From assembly GCA_000814665.1 (NCBI GenBank), contig JWIH01000010.1:62001-126000 (forward strand): a stretch of 64,000 bases of DNA. The letters run 5' to 3'. This document shows, piece by piece, positions 41,299 through 49,817 of the stretch (positions are counted from its first letter, which is position 1; each line of letters starts with the position of its first letter). The DNA is from Pseudoalteromonas flavipulchra NCIMB 2033 = ATCC BAA-314 (GTDB lineage Bacteria; Pseudomonadota; Gammaproteobacteria; Enterobacterales; Alteromonadaceae). The translations under genes were made by a program, and so were the position numbers. The notes beneath the pieces were generated by a model that saw only the letters and a list, made by a program, of their open reading frames with translations, was not told the origin of the DNA and made no database searches.

Positions 41299-42351
41299 TT
41301 ATTCATGGATTTCATCACGCAATTTTTCACCAGCCCCGATAGAGTCTTGCTCGAAGGCCTCCCAAAGTGCCAGATCGCTTTCTGTCGCAATAGCGTCTTT
41401 CACACGGCAGATAACAGCAGGATCAACCAATGCTGCACTTGAGCCTATGAACTTTGCCTCTTGGCTGAGAAAGTCTTCGCTTTGTAAGTCTATGTGTTCC
41501 TCTTCGCGTCTTGCTTCAACGCGCTCCGACAACACGTGTAACAAATCAGAGTAAATACGCGCAAACTCGTCCACTACCGGTAAGAATTCTCGCTCTTCGA
41601 TGTCTTTAGATGGGCCAGCCAAAGCTTGGCGAATTGAAATGAAAGCCAGTGCATTGGCTTCATGCTGACTCAATTTGCGAGCTATTTTGCGTTTGTTACC
41701 TATTATCTGCTCTTTGCCAGCAAAGGTGTTTGCAATCATGCCTTGCACTCTGTCAGAAGAAAACAGTTCAGCTTCGACTTTGGATAGAGGTAGTTGACTC
41801 TTACCAGAATCATTGATGAGCACACCAAATACCCACATAGGGTTGATGTTTTTCGCCTTGCGTCGACTAAATAGGTAATACTGAAATTTAGATTCAGGCA
41901 ATCCGGCGGTTAAGTATTTACACCCACTGTCCCACCAGTCAACGGACACGCGCTCCATTTCTTCGAACATAGTTTGGCGGTCGGTAATTTCTGGTAAGCC
42001 ATTTTTGGAGCCTTTACGAAAATGTGCATTTGCCGCCCAGAATGTTGAATAGGGGGTTTCACTGCAACAGAGTATGGACCCCGGTGGTATTTGGTCGCTA
42101 TCAGCTTTGACTCTGAATTCCATTCGTTGGAAGCATAACTCTGGGTTGTCGTAGTCAAGACTGCGTACTTTCAAGTCACTCAGTTCAACCCATGTCTGAC
42201 CATCGTATCGGTAGCCGCCGTCGACACTTTTATCTGCCACAACACGGGTTAATTCTACTTCTCTAGACTGAGGGGCCGCACCAATTTCAACAGCGCCAAA
42301 TGGATTGGCTTGTTCAGGAAATAAATGGTTGTTGATATTAAATTTAGCCAT
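41299..42351 (-). CDS. unknown soluble protein of the accessory operon
   Basis: A 350-residue protein that I do not recognise. I chose ATG 42351 (MAKFNINNHLF) because AGGAG lies eight bases upstream; a further in-frame ATG six codons earlier (42369) would overlap that site. The N-terminal 200 residues look beta-rich with many aromatic residues (for example YRYDGQTWVEL, ETPYSTFWAANAHF); the C-terminal 120 are acidic and helical. No membrane segment, signal or known catalytic motif is visible. It lies between the lipoprotein genes and the protease gene with short gaps. Confidence 0.55.
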   Translation of the reverse strand: MAKFNINNHLFPEQANPFGAVEIGAAPQSREVELTRVVADKSVDGGYRYDGQTWVELSDLKVRSLDYDNPELCFQRMEFRVKADSDQIPPGSILCCSETPYSTFWAANAHFRKGSKNGLPEITDRQTMFEEMERVSVDWWDSGCKYLTAGLPESKFQYYLFSRRKAKNINPMWVFGVLINDSGKSQLPLSKVEAELFSSDRVQGMIANTFAGKEQIIGNKRKIARKLSQHEANALAFISIRQALAGPSKDIEEREFLPVVDEFARIYSDLLHVLSERVEARREEEHIDLQSEDFLSQEAKFIGSSAALVDPAVICRVKDAIATESDLALWEAFEQDSIGAGEKLRDEIHE

Positions 42352-42406
42352 GTTATAGCTCCTTTTCACTTGTTGGATTTAGGTCATTTGCAATGAATCA
42401 CTTTTC

Positions 42407-43009
42407 CTATTTATTTATTTTTTTTGCAAAAAGTTGATCTATTAGTGCCGAATGTTTTTCAATGTCTTCTGCTGTTTGTTGCTCTAACGATTTTGTTTGT
42501 TTTAATCGATTTTCAAGCGCGTTTTTCTTTGGGGGAACAGTTTCGTTCTTTTTGCTTGTCTTTTCTGAAAATTGTTTTTCTTCTTTTTGTAGCTGAACGG
42601 TAACTAAAGTGAGATCCAACATTAAGGTCTCCAATCTTTGCTGTTCCTGCTTGAGAGCAAAGAGGGTTTGTTCATCAATCAACTTCGCCGCTTGCTCTGA
42701 TGCTAACAATGTGCGGCTATCATCAAGTATATTTTGCGACGTTTTTAGTTGCTCGCTTATCTTGTCTATTTCTAGATCGATATGTGTTCGCTCGGTGTTA
42801 GTCTCTACTAGGCGTTCTTTAAGAATGGCGTTGAGGGCATTTAACTCATCAACTTCACTTTGTTGTTGAACCAAGCGTTTGTCATATTCACCGCCCACCA
42901 CGCCCTTTAGACCACCTATGAACCCACCTCTATTCGGATCGGTACTGATGGAAGTACAGGCCGCCAGTATCAATATTGTGGCGACCACTAAAAAGGTGCG
43001 CATACTCAA
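42407..43009 (-). CDS. coiled-coil lipoprotein
   Basis: A 200-residue lipoprotein. The signal peptide ends in a lipobox LAAC with the acylated Cys near residue 18. After a short Gly-rich segment, residues 45-150 are almost continuous heptad-like coiled coil rich in Leu, Glu, Gln and Lys, and the C-terminus is basic. The residue after Cys is Thr rather than Asp, which favours outer-membrane sorting. Its start overlaps the stop of the preceding lipoprotein gene by ATGA, so both are made together. Confidence 0.75.
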   Translation of the reverse strand: MSMRTFLVVATILILAACTSISTDPNRGGFIGGLKGVVGGEYDKRLVQQQSEVDELNALNAILKERLVETNTERTHIDLEIDKISEQLKTSQNILDDSRTLLASEQAAKLIDEQTLFALKQEQQRLETLMLDLTLVTVQLQKEEKQFSEKTSKKNETVPPKKNALENRLKQTKSLEQQTAEDIEKHSALIDQLFAKKINK

Positions 43010-43716
43010 GATTGTCCAGCTAGGGCAGACAGTTCGCTATCAATTGAAGCCAGCTCAGCATTTTGTTCGTTATACTTAGTTAACAAAGCTTGCAGCTCCG
43101 CTTCGTTTTCTACATCAAATTGCTTCTCAAAGTTTGCTAGGTTATCCATTGCCTGTTTGTATTTTTTGTCGGTAAACTGGATAGCCTTGGCAACAACTTT
43201 TCTATCATTTTGAATTTGAGCCATTAAATCATCGTATTGCTGCTGTTGTTGCTTATTCTGGGCTAAGTGTGACTCCAACTCTTTCAGTCTTTGTTTATCC
43301 GCAATAAGCAATTTGCGTGCGGTGCTAACCATTGCTGATAAGTTATCGTTTGTGTCAGTAAGATCTTGTTTTAAAGCGTTGAGTGCCGACTCTTTGTCTG
43401 CATATTCTTGTTTTTTACCAGCAATATAGTAACCATAGGCGGCTCCCCCAGCGGCACCAACTAATGCGCCTTTTAATGCCGCCTGTTTATTGCCACCTGT
43501 TGCTAAGGCGACCAGAGAACCTGTAATTGCCCCTAATAAAGCACCTTCGGTAACTGTCTGGCTAAAGTCGTCCAGCTGGTTATCTAGTTGTTGTGCTTCA
43601 GGGGAGACATTGCTACTGCCCATAGCCGGAAAATCAGGTATGCCTTTACAACCAAAGAGGCTGAAAACCAACACTGGGGAAAGAAGTAAGCAACGTAGTT
43701 TATAAGTAGGTATCAT
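43006..43716 (-). CDS. glycine-zipper coiled-coil lipoprotein
   Basis: A 236-residue lipoprotein with a lipobox LFGC (Cys near residue 23). Residues 57-100 form a glycine-zipper segment (GALLGAITGSLVALATGG and then ALVGAAGGAAYGYYIAG) of the kind that inserts into or spans membranes. From about 105 to 230 it is coiled coil. It is the first gene of the accessory operon. Together with the next lipoprotein it could provide an outer-membrane or periplasmic part of the machine. Confidence 0.75.
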   Translation of the reverse strand: MIPTYKLRCLLLSPVLVFSLFGCKGIPDFPAMGSSNVSPEAQQLDNQLDDFSQTVTEGALLGAITGSLVALATGGNKQAALKGALVGAAGGAAYGYYIAGKKQEYADKESALNALKQDLTDTNDNLSAMVSTARKLLIADKQRLKELESHLAQNKQQQQQYDDLMAQIQNDRKVVAKAIQFTDKKYKQAMDNLANFEKQFDVENEAELQALLTKYNEQNAELASIDSELSALAGQS

Positions 43717-43871
43717 ATTTAATTCCTTTCATTGTTTCCTGTCATCAAACATACGAAGTCGAATTTTGCTCAAATTCAACCTGTACGGGTATGTTAGTTA
43801 TTTTATTCAACTCAATGGAGGGGAGAAGCACGTTAATGCTATGTTGGCTTATTCCTTTTCCGTTAACAATT

Positions 43872-43899
43872 ACTCTACCTTTCGTTTGGGGTATGTCAA
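43872..43899 (-). promoter_or_regulatory. possible sigma-70 promoter of the accessory operon
   Basis: On the minus strand a perfect -35 TTGACA (43894-43899) is followed after 16 bases by TAGAGT (43872-43877), four of six matches to a -10. It lies about 155 bases before the first lipoprotein gene and downstream of a terminator that isolates the operon from the desaturase gene. Confidence 0.35.
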
Positions 43900-43949
43900 G
43901 TCATATTGGTGTGTAAAAACAAAACGATTATATAGTTGGTTGAAAAACA

Positions 43950-43990
43950 AAAAAATCCCGCCTCAGGCAAAATGCCAGTGGCGGGATTTT
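43950..43990 (-). terminator. rho-independent terminator after the desaturase gene
   Basis: A twelve-base stem with arms AAAAATCCCGCC and GGCGGGATTTTT, usable in both directions. It is directly past the stop of the desaturase gene and separates it from the eight-gene operon. Confidence 0.9.
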
Positions 43991-43993
43991 TAC

Positions 43994-45214
43994 TTACTTG
44001 GGTTGTGTGAGTGAGTGAAAACTATGTTCAATGGTGGCTTTAAAGCCCCAATTTTCTTTGAACACAGCGCCTTCGCTAACTGCGTTGCGTCGTACATAGG
44101 GGGCCATTGCCCATTGCTTATCTGAGGCGAGGAAAAACTTACTCTCAGCCGCGTGATGAACGTCATGGCTACACAGTTCGGTGTTACCAACAACAAGGTA
44201 TTTGCTTGGCATTGCGACAAATAGCATGTATGTCCACCAAGTTAGTGGTGCTTCAGGTGTGTAAGCTTTGCCGAAGAAGCGACCTGCGGTGTACTTTGTT
44301 TCTGCTTTTAGATTGGGGTTTTGTCCACGTACCAGTTTTGGTTGATGCTCAGATAAATTCTGGAACAGTGACAAGATGGCAAAGCCAACAATCAGAGGTA
44401 GCAAATAGGCTAGTAGGTACAAAGTACCAAAACCAGAGGTTAAGGCAATCGCTGGCAGTGTCAGATGAAAGCCGATAGCTGCCAGTTGTCGCTGACGGAT
44501 AACGCGTTTGGATGGCAATGTAGTTGTCAATACAGGATCAACAGAATACGGTAGGAAGTTTGCCCGCATTCTGCTGATTAGTATTTTTGCGTAATAAAGC
44601 GGGCTCAGCAATAAACAGAATGTTCGCATCCAGTACCATTCGATAAATTTGCCAGGCTTGTAACCCCAGTTGTCAAAGAAACTTGCATCAGGGTCAGCGA
44701 CAGAATTTAGTCGACCGTGATGACCACCGATGTGGCTGAGTTTATACATCCACATTGGGGTTGTTAGCGCAAATACTGAATAGGCTTCACCCAACAAACC
44801 GTTGAACTTCGAATTACGGTGCAGCGTGCTATGCGTTGCGTAGTGTGTGAAACTGACTTGCATTGTGCGCATGCTGGCTGAAATCATCAAAAAGGCAATG
44901 AGGTATAAAGGAATACCAAGCCAGCTAAGGCTGATGGCGAGAGACGTCATCATGATACCAATTAGGACAAATATGAGTGTCATCATCTGGCGATGACCTG
45001 CGGAAAATTCAATAAGTGCAGGCAGTGACTTCGGTGCCTTACCTGAAATTTCAGTCAGTGCTTGTTGAATGCCCAGATAAAAGATTGATGGCAGCTTCGC
45101 GCCAATGTTCACCATGGATTCGCGAATGTCCGTGGGGGGGGACTGTTGTGGTTGGCGACGGTCAGTGTTTTTTGGTCGTTTAAAAAGGTTGATAGTTTGT
45201 AGGAATTTTTTCAT
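43994..45214 (-). CDS. membrane fatty-acid desaturase
   Basis: A 406-residue membrane protein of the fatty-acid desaturase family. The three histidine boxes that bind the di-iron centre are visible: HYATHSTLH near residue 140, HIGGHHG near 175 and HDVHH near 365; the second-last segment also has LSEHQPK. Hydrophobic helices surround them. I chose ATG 45214 because GGAG lies six bases upstream; an ATG four codons earlier is possible. Substrate unknown. It stands alone, upstream of the accessory operon. Confidence 0.85.
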   Translation of the reverse strand: MKKFLQTINLFKRPKNTDRRQPQQSPPTDIRESMVNIGAKLPSIFYLGIQQALTEISGKAPKSLPALIEFSAGHRQMMTLIFVLIGIMMTSLAISLSWLGIPLYLIAFLMISASMRTMQVSFTHYATHSTLHRNSKFNGLLGEAYSVFALTTPMWMYKLSHIGGHHGRLNSVADPDASFFDNWGYKPGKFIEWYWMRTFCLLLSPLYYAKILISRMRANFLPYSVDPVLTTTLPSKRVIRQRQLAAIGFHLTLPAIALTSGFGTLYLLAYLLPLIVGFAILSLFQNLSEHQPKLVRGQNPNLKAETKYTAGRFFGKAYTPEAPLTWWTYMLFVAMPSKYLVVGNTELCSHDVHHAAESKFFLASDKQWAMAPYVRRNAVSEGAVFKENWGFKATIEHSFHSLTQPK

Positions 45215-45682
45215 ACATATCTCCAATAAGTTAATGAAGACGATGCCCTATGCCTCATCTCAGAAACTTCCGCGAAGTCCCCCTCTTGGTTTTTTAAAAA
45301 ATTTAAACTGTTTTGTTTTTTGATTTTTATAAATCAATTTTTTACTTTTCATGGGCTTCAACTAGATATGAGCGTGATCTACTCAGGGATAGAACTGAAA
45401 CGCGAAAAGTTGCCATAGGGGAGGTTTTTAAAAGCACATATAAGCTGTTTTTATGGAATGTAATGTTGTTGATGGTGAGTGAAGTGGGGGACTGCATATC
45501 GATATGGGGAATAGTGAGTTCAAAATCACTGACTAAGGTTGTTGATAGTCCTGCTTAAGGGATTGTGCGTTAGTTTTACACCTCCGTATTTCAGTCTCTT
45601 GTAATCAATATTCAACAAGCTAAGGTGGTTTCTAATAAAGACAGCATTTGGATAAGCTGGTAGGCCCAATATAGGGAAGTTT
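45215..45682. other. AT-rich region upstream of the desaturase gene
   Basis: No credible gene. It holds the desaturase promoter region, with homopolymer runs near 45290-45340. A plus-strand frame at 45313-45558 has no recognisable features or ribosome site. Confidence 0.45.
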
Positions 45683-46431
45683 ATGAAAAGAAAAATATAT
45701 CTTACCGTTAGCTATGTGATGTTTTCGCTAGCTTTTTTTGTTGCATACTCTCTATAGAAAGGATAGTTAGTGCATATAATTCGTGGGCCCTGTTATATTT
45801 GTCACCACCTTGGCTCCTTCAAATGGGCTTTGTTGTTTTTGTTGGGTTTACTTAGATACACCTCTTAGAAAAAATAGGCGCTTACTCGGTAAAGTTTGAT
45901 TTAGATAAGTTACAGAAAACATCACAAAAAGGATTTTCCGTGGTGAGAAGCTCAATTATCGCCTCAGTGACCTTCTTAGTTGTATTTTGGTTTTGTCCAT
46001 CATTCATGAATGAAGCAATTAATCTGTGGTATTTTAGTGCTGTTACTTATCCTTATTTATTCTGGAGAATTACTCGTTCATATCGGTATGTTCCATTTTA
46101 TTATAAAAAAGTAATGTCATCTATAAAGCAACGAGTAGCAAAAAATCCAGGAAAGAAAGACCTACATGCCAATCATTATATATCGGTAAATAACCTAGAA
46201 AAACTATTGATGAAGACCGTTATGACAGAGAAGAAAAAGGTCTATTTGTGAATTTCAGTCGGTTTGATGTAGGAGTACTAGAGCGATTAACAAAAAAATA
46301 GAGAAGACTTGCGTGAACTATTGCAACAGCAAAAAGAGCCAGAATGGATGGTGCCTATTACCGCATATTTTTGGGTCGATGGCGCAAAAAGCATAAGCTT
46401 TGAATCGTATCTGATAGTCAACAATCGTTAA
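45683..46431 (+). pseudogene. decayed gene for a small membrane protein
   Basis: Read across frames this is a single broken gene of roughly 240 codons. It starts MKRKIYLTVSYVMFSLAFF (45683), shifts frame near 45755 to continue through SAYNSWALLYLSPPWLLQ, meets an in-frame TAG at 45853-45855, resumes as IHLLEKIGAYSVKF and a second hydrophobic segment, shifts again near 46210 (YDREEKGLFVNFSRFDVG) and again in an A run near 46295, ending EPEWMVPITAYFWVDG to a stop at 46429. At least four lesions. The family is unknown. Confidence 0.6.
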
Positions 46432-46629
46432 TCTTCTGACCTTTGCAACGTAAGCGTTGCCTAAACCACACCTAGTAGCTACGTGTTTTTGCCAGTTTGT
46501 AAAATAAAGTTCTGATCTTAATTTGGAGTTTACAATACTTAAAAATAAAACAGCTGAGTAATGGCTGCAACTTATCGAGCAACAGGAGCTCAGAGGTTTG
46601 TCTGTGACTTCTGCTTGCAGCACCATCTT

Positions 46630-47083
46630 AATACCAAGTTATTTCTATTGCCGTTGCAGTAAGCTTTGCAAGCCAACACCTCCTCAGTCACCTTTTATTA
46701 CCGTTAAACCAACGTCACCGGAGTTGCCTCTGGAGTCATGTCACAGGTTCAATGAAAAAAGTGAATTGCCTTGGCAAGGCATTGTTCGAGAGTTTTATGA
46801 AGAATCCTTGGTAGAAGTAACTGACCTATACAATGGCTAATTCTTAGATCAGTTTTATGCATCCTATTCGAACGTTATTCAGGTCATTTCAGTATTTGTA
46901 GTTAAGTGTCCAGCTAATCAAGAAATTGTTTTCAATGACGATAATACTGACTTGAATGATACACTCTAGAAGAAGTATTGAGGCTCTTACCTTTTCCAAC
47001 GCAATATGTAGTGTTCAAACACGTATGGGAGTATTTTGGAGATAAGCCTATTAACGAGCTTTTTCGTATAAAGCTTGGCTAAC
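46630..47083 (+). pseudogene. decayed Nudix hydrolase gene
   Basis: Fragments in several frames line up with a Nudix hydrolase. One frame gives LLLPLNQRHRSCLWSHVTGS, then after a shift near 46755 another gives ELPWQGIVREFYEESLV, which fits the Nudix box E-x7-RE-hydrophobic-x-EE. After a stop at 46838 comes SNVIQVISVFVVKCPANQEI, and after a further shift near 46966 the C-terminal LEEVLRLLPFPTQYVVFKHV to a stop at 47083. The glycines of the box are already changed. It is clearly inactive. Confidence 0.6.
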
Positions 47084-47193
47084 GAGCAGTTAAAGCAGAG
47101 TAGCAATGCTGTTTGAATCACGTTTAGTGATGCTAGAAGTACAGTAGGGCCTCGGTTATCCGACCCCTGATTTTGTCGCGTGCATTTACCGCC

Positions 47194-47508
47194 TTAATGG
47201 ACGGTAATAGGGAGATCGTTTACTACTAACGATTGGCCATTTTGCTGAGCTCTAAGAAAACTGGATACCAAAACATCGTTGGATAGGGTGCTGATGTCGT
47301 TAACGGTTTCGACCATGCAAAACGTAATGGACTCCCAACCTAGATCTTTAATAAAGGCCTCAAGTTTATTGATGTTATCTTCATAGTTTTCGTCTGTGGT
47401 TAACAGGCCGATGGAGTGTTTGTTACCGGGTTTGTATTTCCCTTGCTGAGTGATGGCGCATTTGGCGTAACCGCTCAGTACATAAACTGTATTTGTGCTG
47501 TTGTTCAT
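47194..47508 (-). CDS. hypothetical protein, 104 residues
   Basis: A small soluble protein (opening MNNSTNTVYVLSGYAKCAIT) with mixed alpha/beta character and no signal, membrane segment or known motif. The ribosome site is weak. It lies alone between decayed genes and REP elements. The residue pattern looks like real coding sequence, but I do not recognise a family. Confidence 0.5.
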   Translation of the reverse strand: MNNSTNTVYVLSGYAKCAITQQGKYKPGNKHSIGLLTTDENYEDNINKLEAFIKDLGWESITFCMVETVNDISTLSNDVLVSSFLRAQQNGQSLVVNDLPITVH

Positions 47509-47755
47509 ATTGGTGACATGCTTAAGTTTAATTCTGATTTTGATTTCAGATGCATTTTTTAAACCAAGCTTGTAAATATTGCTCTGCTGTTTGCTTATGT
47601 ATTGAAAGTATTGAGAAAATTTATTGTGTATTTATCTTGGTTGTTGAACCTATAAAAGGCGTCAATTTTTTGTGAGATTGAGTGATAGGGATTTCGCTTG
47701 AATTGTGTTTCTATCTAAAGCTACGCTGAAAACAAAGGGAGCTGAAGCATTACTT

Positions 47756-47898
47756 GTCGCCATAAATGGCGACCTACGTAGGGCACAATGCAAGAGCAAA
47801 GCTATAAAACCCAGCTTTTTCCGTGTGCTTATATCTGCCGCTTTGTCGAGATCAAAAGGAGTTGAAGCATTATTTTTCGCCATAAATGGCGACCTACG
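47756..47898. repeat. two REP elements (family C)
   Basis: GTCGCCATAAATGGCGAC with tail CTACG at 47756-47778, and a near copy at 47877-47898. A GAAGCATTA-containing arm precedes both, so the repeated unit is longer than the palindrome. Read from the other strand they begin GTAG then a palindrome with loop TTTA. Overlapping frames on both strands here are artefacts of the palindromes. Confidence 0.75.
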
Positions 47899-48033
47899 TG
47901 GGATAGCGTAAGGTTGCACTGCGAAATGCTTTCTTTGTTTTGACAAGTTGTCTTTAAATCATCTCGTTAATCTTGTTGCTGGTACGATGAGTTGTTACTC
48001 TCAAGTTCAATAAACAAAATTAAAGGCAATATC

Positions 48034-48471
48034 ATGCAGGAATTTTTAGAAAAATTTGCAATCACCACCAAAGTGAATGTGGTATGGGGCGAAATGGATG
48101 CGTTGGGGCATGTGAATAACGTGTCGTACTTTCGCTATTTTGAAACCGCGCGAATCGATTTTTTGACTCAAACGGGCTTACTTTCTGTATTATCAGAGCC
48201 TACCCATAGTCCGGTTTTACGTGATACTTACGCGCAGTACAAGCGACCAGTTACGTTTCCAGATACCTTGTATATTGGTTCATATATTACCGATATCAAA
48301 GAAGATCGCTTTACCATGCGCTATGAGGCGTTTAGTGAATCACAACAAGCAGTATGCACAACCGGGTATGCGAATGTGGTGATGTTTAATATGAAAACAG
48401 GGAAAAAATCGCCAATTCCAGAGAATATGTTGGCTATCTTGAAGCAATACGAGATGGACGATAATCAATAG
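48034..48471 (+). CDS. acyl-CoA thioesterase, hotdog fold (4HBT/YbgC type)
   Basis: A 145-residue single-domain hotdog protein. The signature WGEMDALGHVNNVSYFRYFE (residues 19-38) carries the catalytic Asp of the 4-hydroxybenzoyl-CoA thioesterase family, and the central strands follow the family pattern. I start it at ATG 48034, preceded by AAGG; a longer open frame upstream lacks family residues. Likely role: hydrolysis of acyl-CoA esters, substrate unknown. The last codons are duplicated in the repeat array that follows. Confidence 0.85.
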   Translation: MQEFLEKFAITTKVNVVWGEMDALGHVNNVSYFRYFETARIDFLTQTGLLSVLSEPTHSPVLRDTYAQYKRPVTFPDTLYIGSYITDIKEDRFTMRYEAFSESQQAVCTTGYANVVMFNMKTGKKSPIPENMLAILKQYEMDDNQ

Positions 48472-48735
48472 AAACTCGGAGTTTAGGTGTTTCGTTGCGT
48501 TGCTGTTTTAAAGCTGTCGCGGCGTAAAGCCGCTGCTACGGGAATATAAGATGGACGATAATCAATAGAAGTGTAGAGTTTAGGTATTGCTTTGTATCGA
48601 TGTTTGAAAAACTGTCGCGGCATAAAGCCGCTGCTACGGGAATATAAGATGGATGATAATCAGTAGAAGCTTGGAGTTTAGGTGTTTCGTTGTGTTGCTG
48701 TTTTAAAGCTGTCGCGGCATAAAGCCGCTGCTACG
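48452..48735. repeat. tandem REP array (family A) that includes the end of the thioesterase gene
   Basis: Three units of about 98 bases. Each has AGATGGACGATAATCAATAG (the last codons and stop of the thioesterase gene, or a close variant at 48648) followed by a linker and the element GTCGCGGCATAAAGCCGC with tail TGCTACG (48516, 48614, 48711). The gene end itself supplies the first copy. The palindrome is of the same family as the array at 12.7-14.4 kb. Confidence 0.85.
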
Positions 48736-48788
48736 ACAATATGAGATTACGCTATGATTGTGATATCAAAAGGTGAATTAAGTTATCT

Positions 48789-49796
48789 ATGCCAACATTA
48801 ACCGCTAGGCAGAATATCAAAGCGATAGTGACTGCTATCCAAGCTGAAGAGCAGTCGCTTCGAACGCGTTATCCTATTTTAAATCAGCAAAACGGTATTG
48901 CTATGGTGATTTTGCTGTTGTCGTTAAGTGCGCTATTTGGCGTTGCCTCGCTTTACTATTTTGCCGTTATTCCTGCATGGCTGTGTATTATCTTAGCGGC
49001 TTTTATTACCTCTATTTCTCATGAACTTGAGCACGATTTGATCCACAAGCAGTATTTTAGTGACCGCCCATTCGTATATCATTTCATGATGTTGACGGTG
49101 TGGCTGATGCGGCCCAATATGGTGAATCCTTGGTATCGCAGACAAATTCATTTACATCACCATAAAGTGTCTGGTACTGAACAAGACATAGAAGAGCGCT
49201 TGGTGGGTAATGGTATCCAATCTCCTTGGTTGCGAGCTGTGGTGGTTACAGATGGATTGTTAGGTTTATTATTGAATGCCAAGCGGTTTAGTCGAGAAAT
49301 CAAGGGTTTTACGTTTTTGCAGGTCTTTAATGCTGGTTTTCCGCTTGCCACGGCTTATTTTACGACTTTATATGGTGTGATTGCTTATTACGTGCTGCAA
49401 TTTATACAACCATTTGAACTACCCAAATGGGGAGCTGAATTACTAGCGGTTGCTGAGTTTTTATTGGTGGTGCTTGTTGTGCCTAATATGATCCGCTCAG
49501 CATCTTTAAACCTTGTCACATCTTCAATGCATTATTATGGTGGTGTGAGTAACATGTTAGAGCAGACCCATGTGATCACCAATCGCTGGTTTTTACCGTT
49601 TCAGCTGTTTTGTTTTGATTTTGGCCGTACGCACACTTCCCATCACTTTGTACCTAATCAACCGTTTTATATTCGACAATTGTTAAGTAAAAAAGTACGC
49701 CCAGTTATGGCTCAGCACGGAGTACGTTTTGATGACTTACAAAGCCTAAAAAATGCAAATCACTACCCGGACAAAGAGCAGGTTAGTCAAAAATAA
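48789..49796 (+). CDS. membrane fatty-acid desaturase / hydroxylase
   Basis: A 335-residue di-iron membrane enzyme. Histidine boxes are HELEHDLIH near residue 80, HLHHHKVSG near 121 and HTSHHFV near 284, with hydrophobic helices at about 38-80, 180-210 and 220-240. It belongs to the fatty-acid desaturase superfamily; box spacing would also fit an alkane-hydroxylase-like enzyme. Substrate unknown. It is convergent with the methyltransferase gene and follows the REP array. Confidence 0.82.
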   Translation: MPTLTARQNIKAIVTAIQAEEQSLRTRYPILNQQNGIAMVILLLSLSALFGVASLYYFAVIPAWLCIILAAFITSISHELEHDLIHKQYFSDRPFVYHFMMLTVWLMRPNMVNPWYRRQIHLHHHKVSGTEQDIEERLVGNGIQSPWLRAVVVTDGLLGLLLNAKRFSREIKGFTFLQVFNAGFPLATAYFTTLYGVIAYYVLQFIQPFELPKWGAELLAVAEFLLVVLVVPNMIRSASLNLVTSSMHYYGGVSNMLEQTHVITNRWFLPFQLFCFDFGRTHTSHHFVPNQPFYIRQLLSKKVRPVMAQHGVRFDDLQSLKNANHYPDKEQVSQK

Positions 49797-49817
49797 AAAG
49801 ATGCTTACAGCAAAAAC

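Noticed and set aside
45313..45558. 81-residue plus-strand gene upstream of the desaturase
   Set aside because: It begins in homopolymer-rich DNA without a ribosome site and shows no recognisable residues.
46598..46840. Intact 80-residue gene
   Set aside because: Only its end matches a Nudix box, and the upstream part of the same domain is in another frame, so it is a piece of a broken gene.
47705..47911. Genes on both strands over the family-C repeats
   Set aside because: Open frames arise from the repeated palindromes; the two halves translate to the same peptide.
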